From Aquaticitalea lipolytica (GTDB lineage: Bacteria; Bacteroidota; Bacteroidia; Flavobacteriales; Flavobacteriaceae), in assembly GCF_014641635.1 (NCBI RefSeq), contig NZ_BMIC01000003.1, positions 218,759-282,758 of the forward strand: a stretch of DNA of 64,000 nucleotides. Direction: 5' to 3'. This document shows, one piece after another, positions 63,984 to 64,000 of the stretch. Below the pieces are notes generated by a model, which was given only the letters and a program-made list of their open reading frames with translations, searched no databases and was not told where the DNA came from. Every line of letters begins with the position of its first letter. The stretch's first letter is position 1. The translations under genes were made by a program, and so were the position numbers.

Positions 63984-64000
63984 CAGCCGCTAAAAACGGT

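Overview
The window looks like a chromosomal segment of a marine-type Flavobacteriaceae bacterium (Bacteroidota), perhaps near Olleya, Lacinutrix or Winogradskyella; the genus is inference. It is AT-rich. The signs are: promoters of the Bacteroidota type (TTG, 19-21 bases, TAnnTTTG) in place of E. coli-like boxes; few Shine-Dalgarno sequences; secreted proteins with type IX secretion (T9SS) C-terminal domains; DUF3276, DUF1573 and a long NusB; a CrtI-CrtB-CrtZ-CrtYcd zeaxanthin operon; a split transketolase; and a CarboxypepD_reg-like TonB-dependent receptor. I see no prophage, insertion sequence, CRISPR array or rRNA gene body. Most of the window is core genome with small accessory cassettes. 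LAYOUT 1-9.1 kb: an M14 carboxypeptidase cut by the left edge, a DUF3276 protein, an ABC exporter half, leucine-type dehydrogenase, nusB, a DUF1573 lipoprotein, yajC, a YdeI-like protein and pepT. 9.2-16.5 kb: a TonB-dependent receptor, pyrD, two T9SS cargo proteins (an M43-like metalloprotease with a PKD domain, and a spondin-domain protein) and a LysE exporter. 16.5-20.6 kb: HMG-CoA lyase, then a porin, an FMN-binding flavoprotein and a 4-TM protein, with a promoter flanked by two palindromes. 20.6-27 kb: guaB, several secreted proteins of unknown function, a PAP2 phosphatase and an SRPBCC protein. 27.1-32.3 kb: a three-gene parvulin/SurA-like periplasmic chaperone cluster and moxR. 32.3-35.2 kb: a SCO1-like copper chaperone coupled to an unrecognised, possibly copper-binding protein, and an acyltransferase. 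35.4-40 kb: aconitase, a Crp/Fnr regulator with a likely target lipoprotein, and a TlpA-like thioredoxin. 40-44.5 kb: the carotenoid operon under a divergent-looking but co-oriented MerR/B12-domain (CarH-like) regulator. 44.5-50.5 kb: tRNA-Lys and tRNA-Leu, aroK, a PRTase, a methyltransferase, an S4 protein, an FKBP-like lipoprotein, an outer-membrane protein and the two transketolase halves. 50.6-57.6 kb: tgt, an LptF/G-type permease, an EamA transporter, accA, dnaB and an AI-2E family protein. 57.7-60.3 kb: a small redox cassette (thioredoxin-like protein, DUF2024, a Cys-rich MarR regulator and a secreted GATase1-like protein) with clear palindromic operators. 60.4-63.7 kb: thrS-infC-rpmI-rplT, where infC appears to start at an AUA codon. 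The right edge carries a strong promoter and A-tracts that resemble the start of a stable-RNA operon. MOST INTERESTING: the MarR-thioredoxin-DUF2024 cassette with a palindrome filling the promoter spacer; the porin-flavoprotein-membrane cassette with tandem operator-like palindromes; the CarH-like regulator lacking the histidine used for the light-state cobalamin ligand, next to an inverted repeat over the crtI start; and the AUA start of infC.
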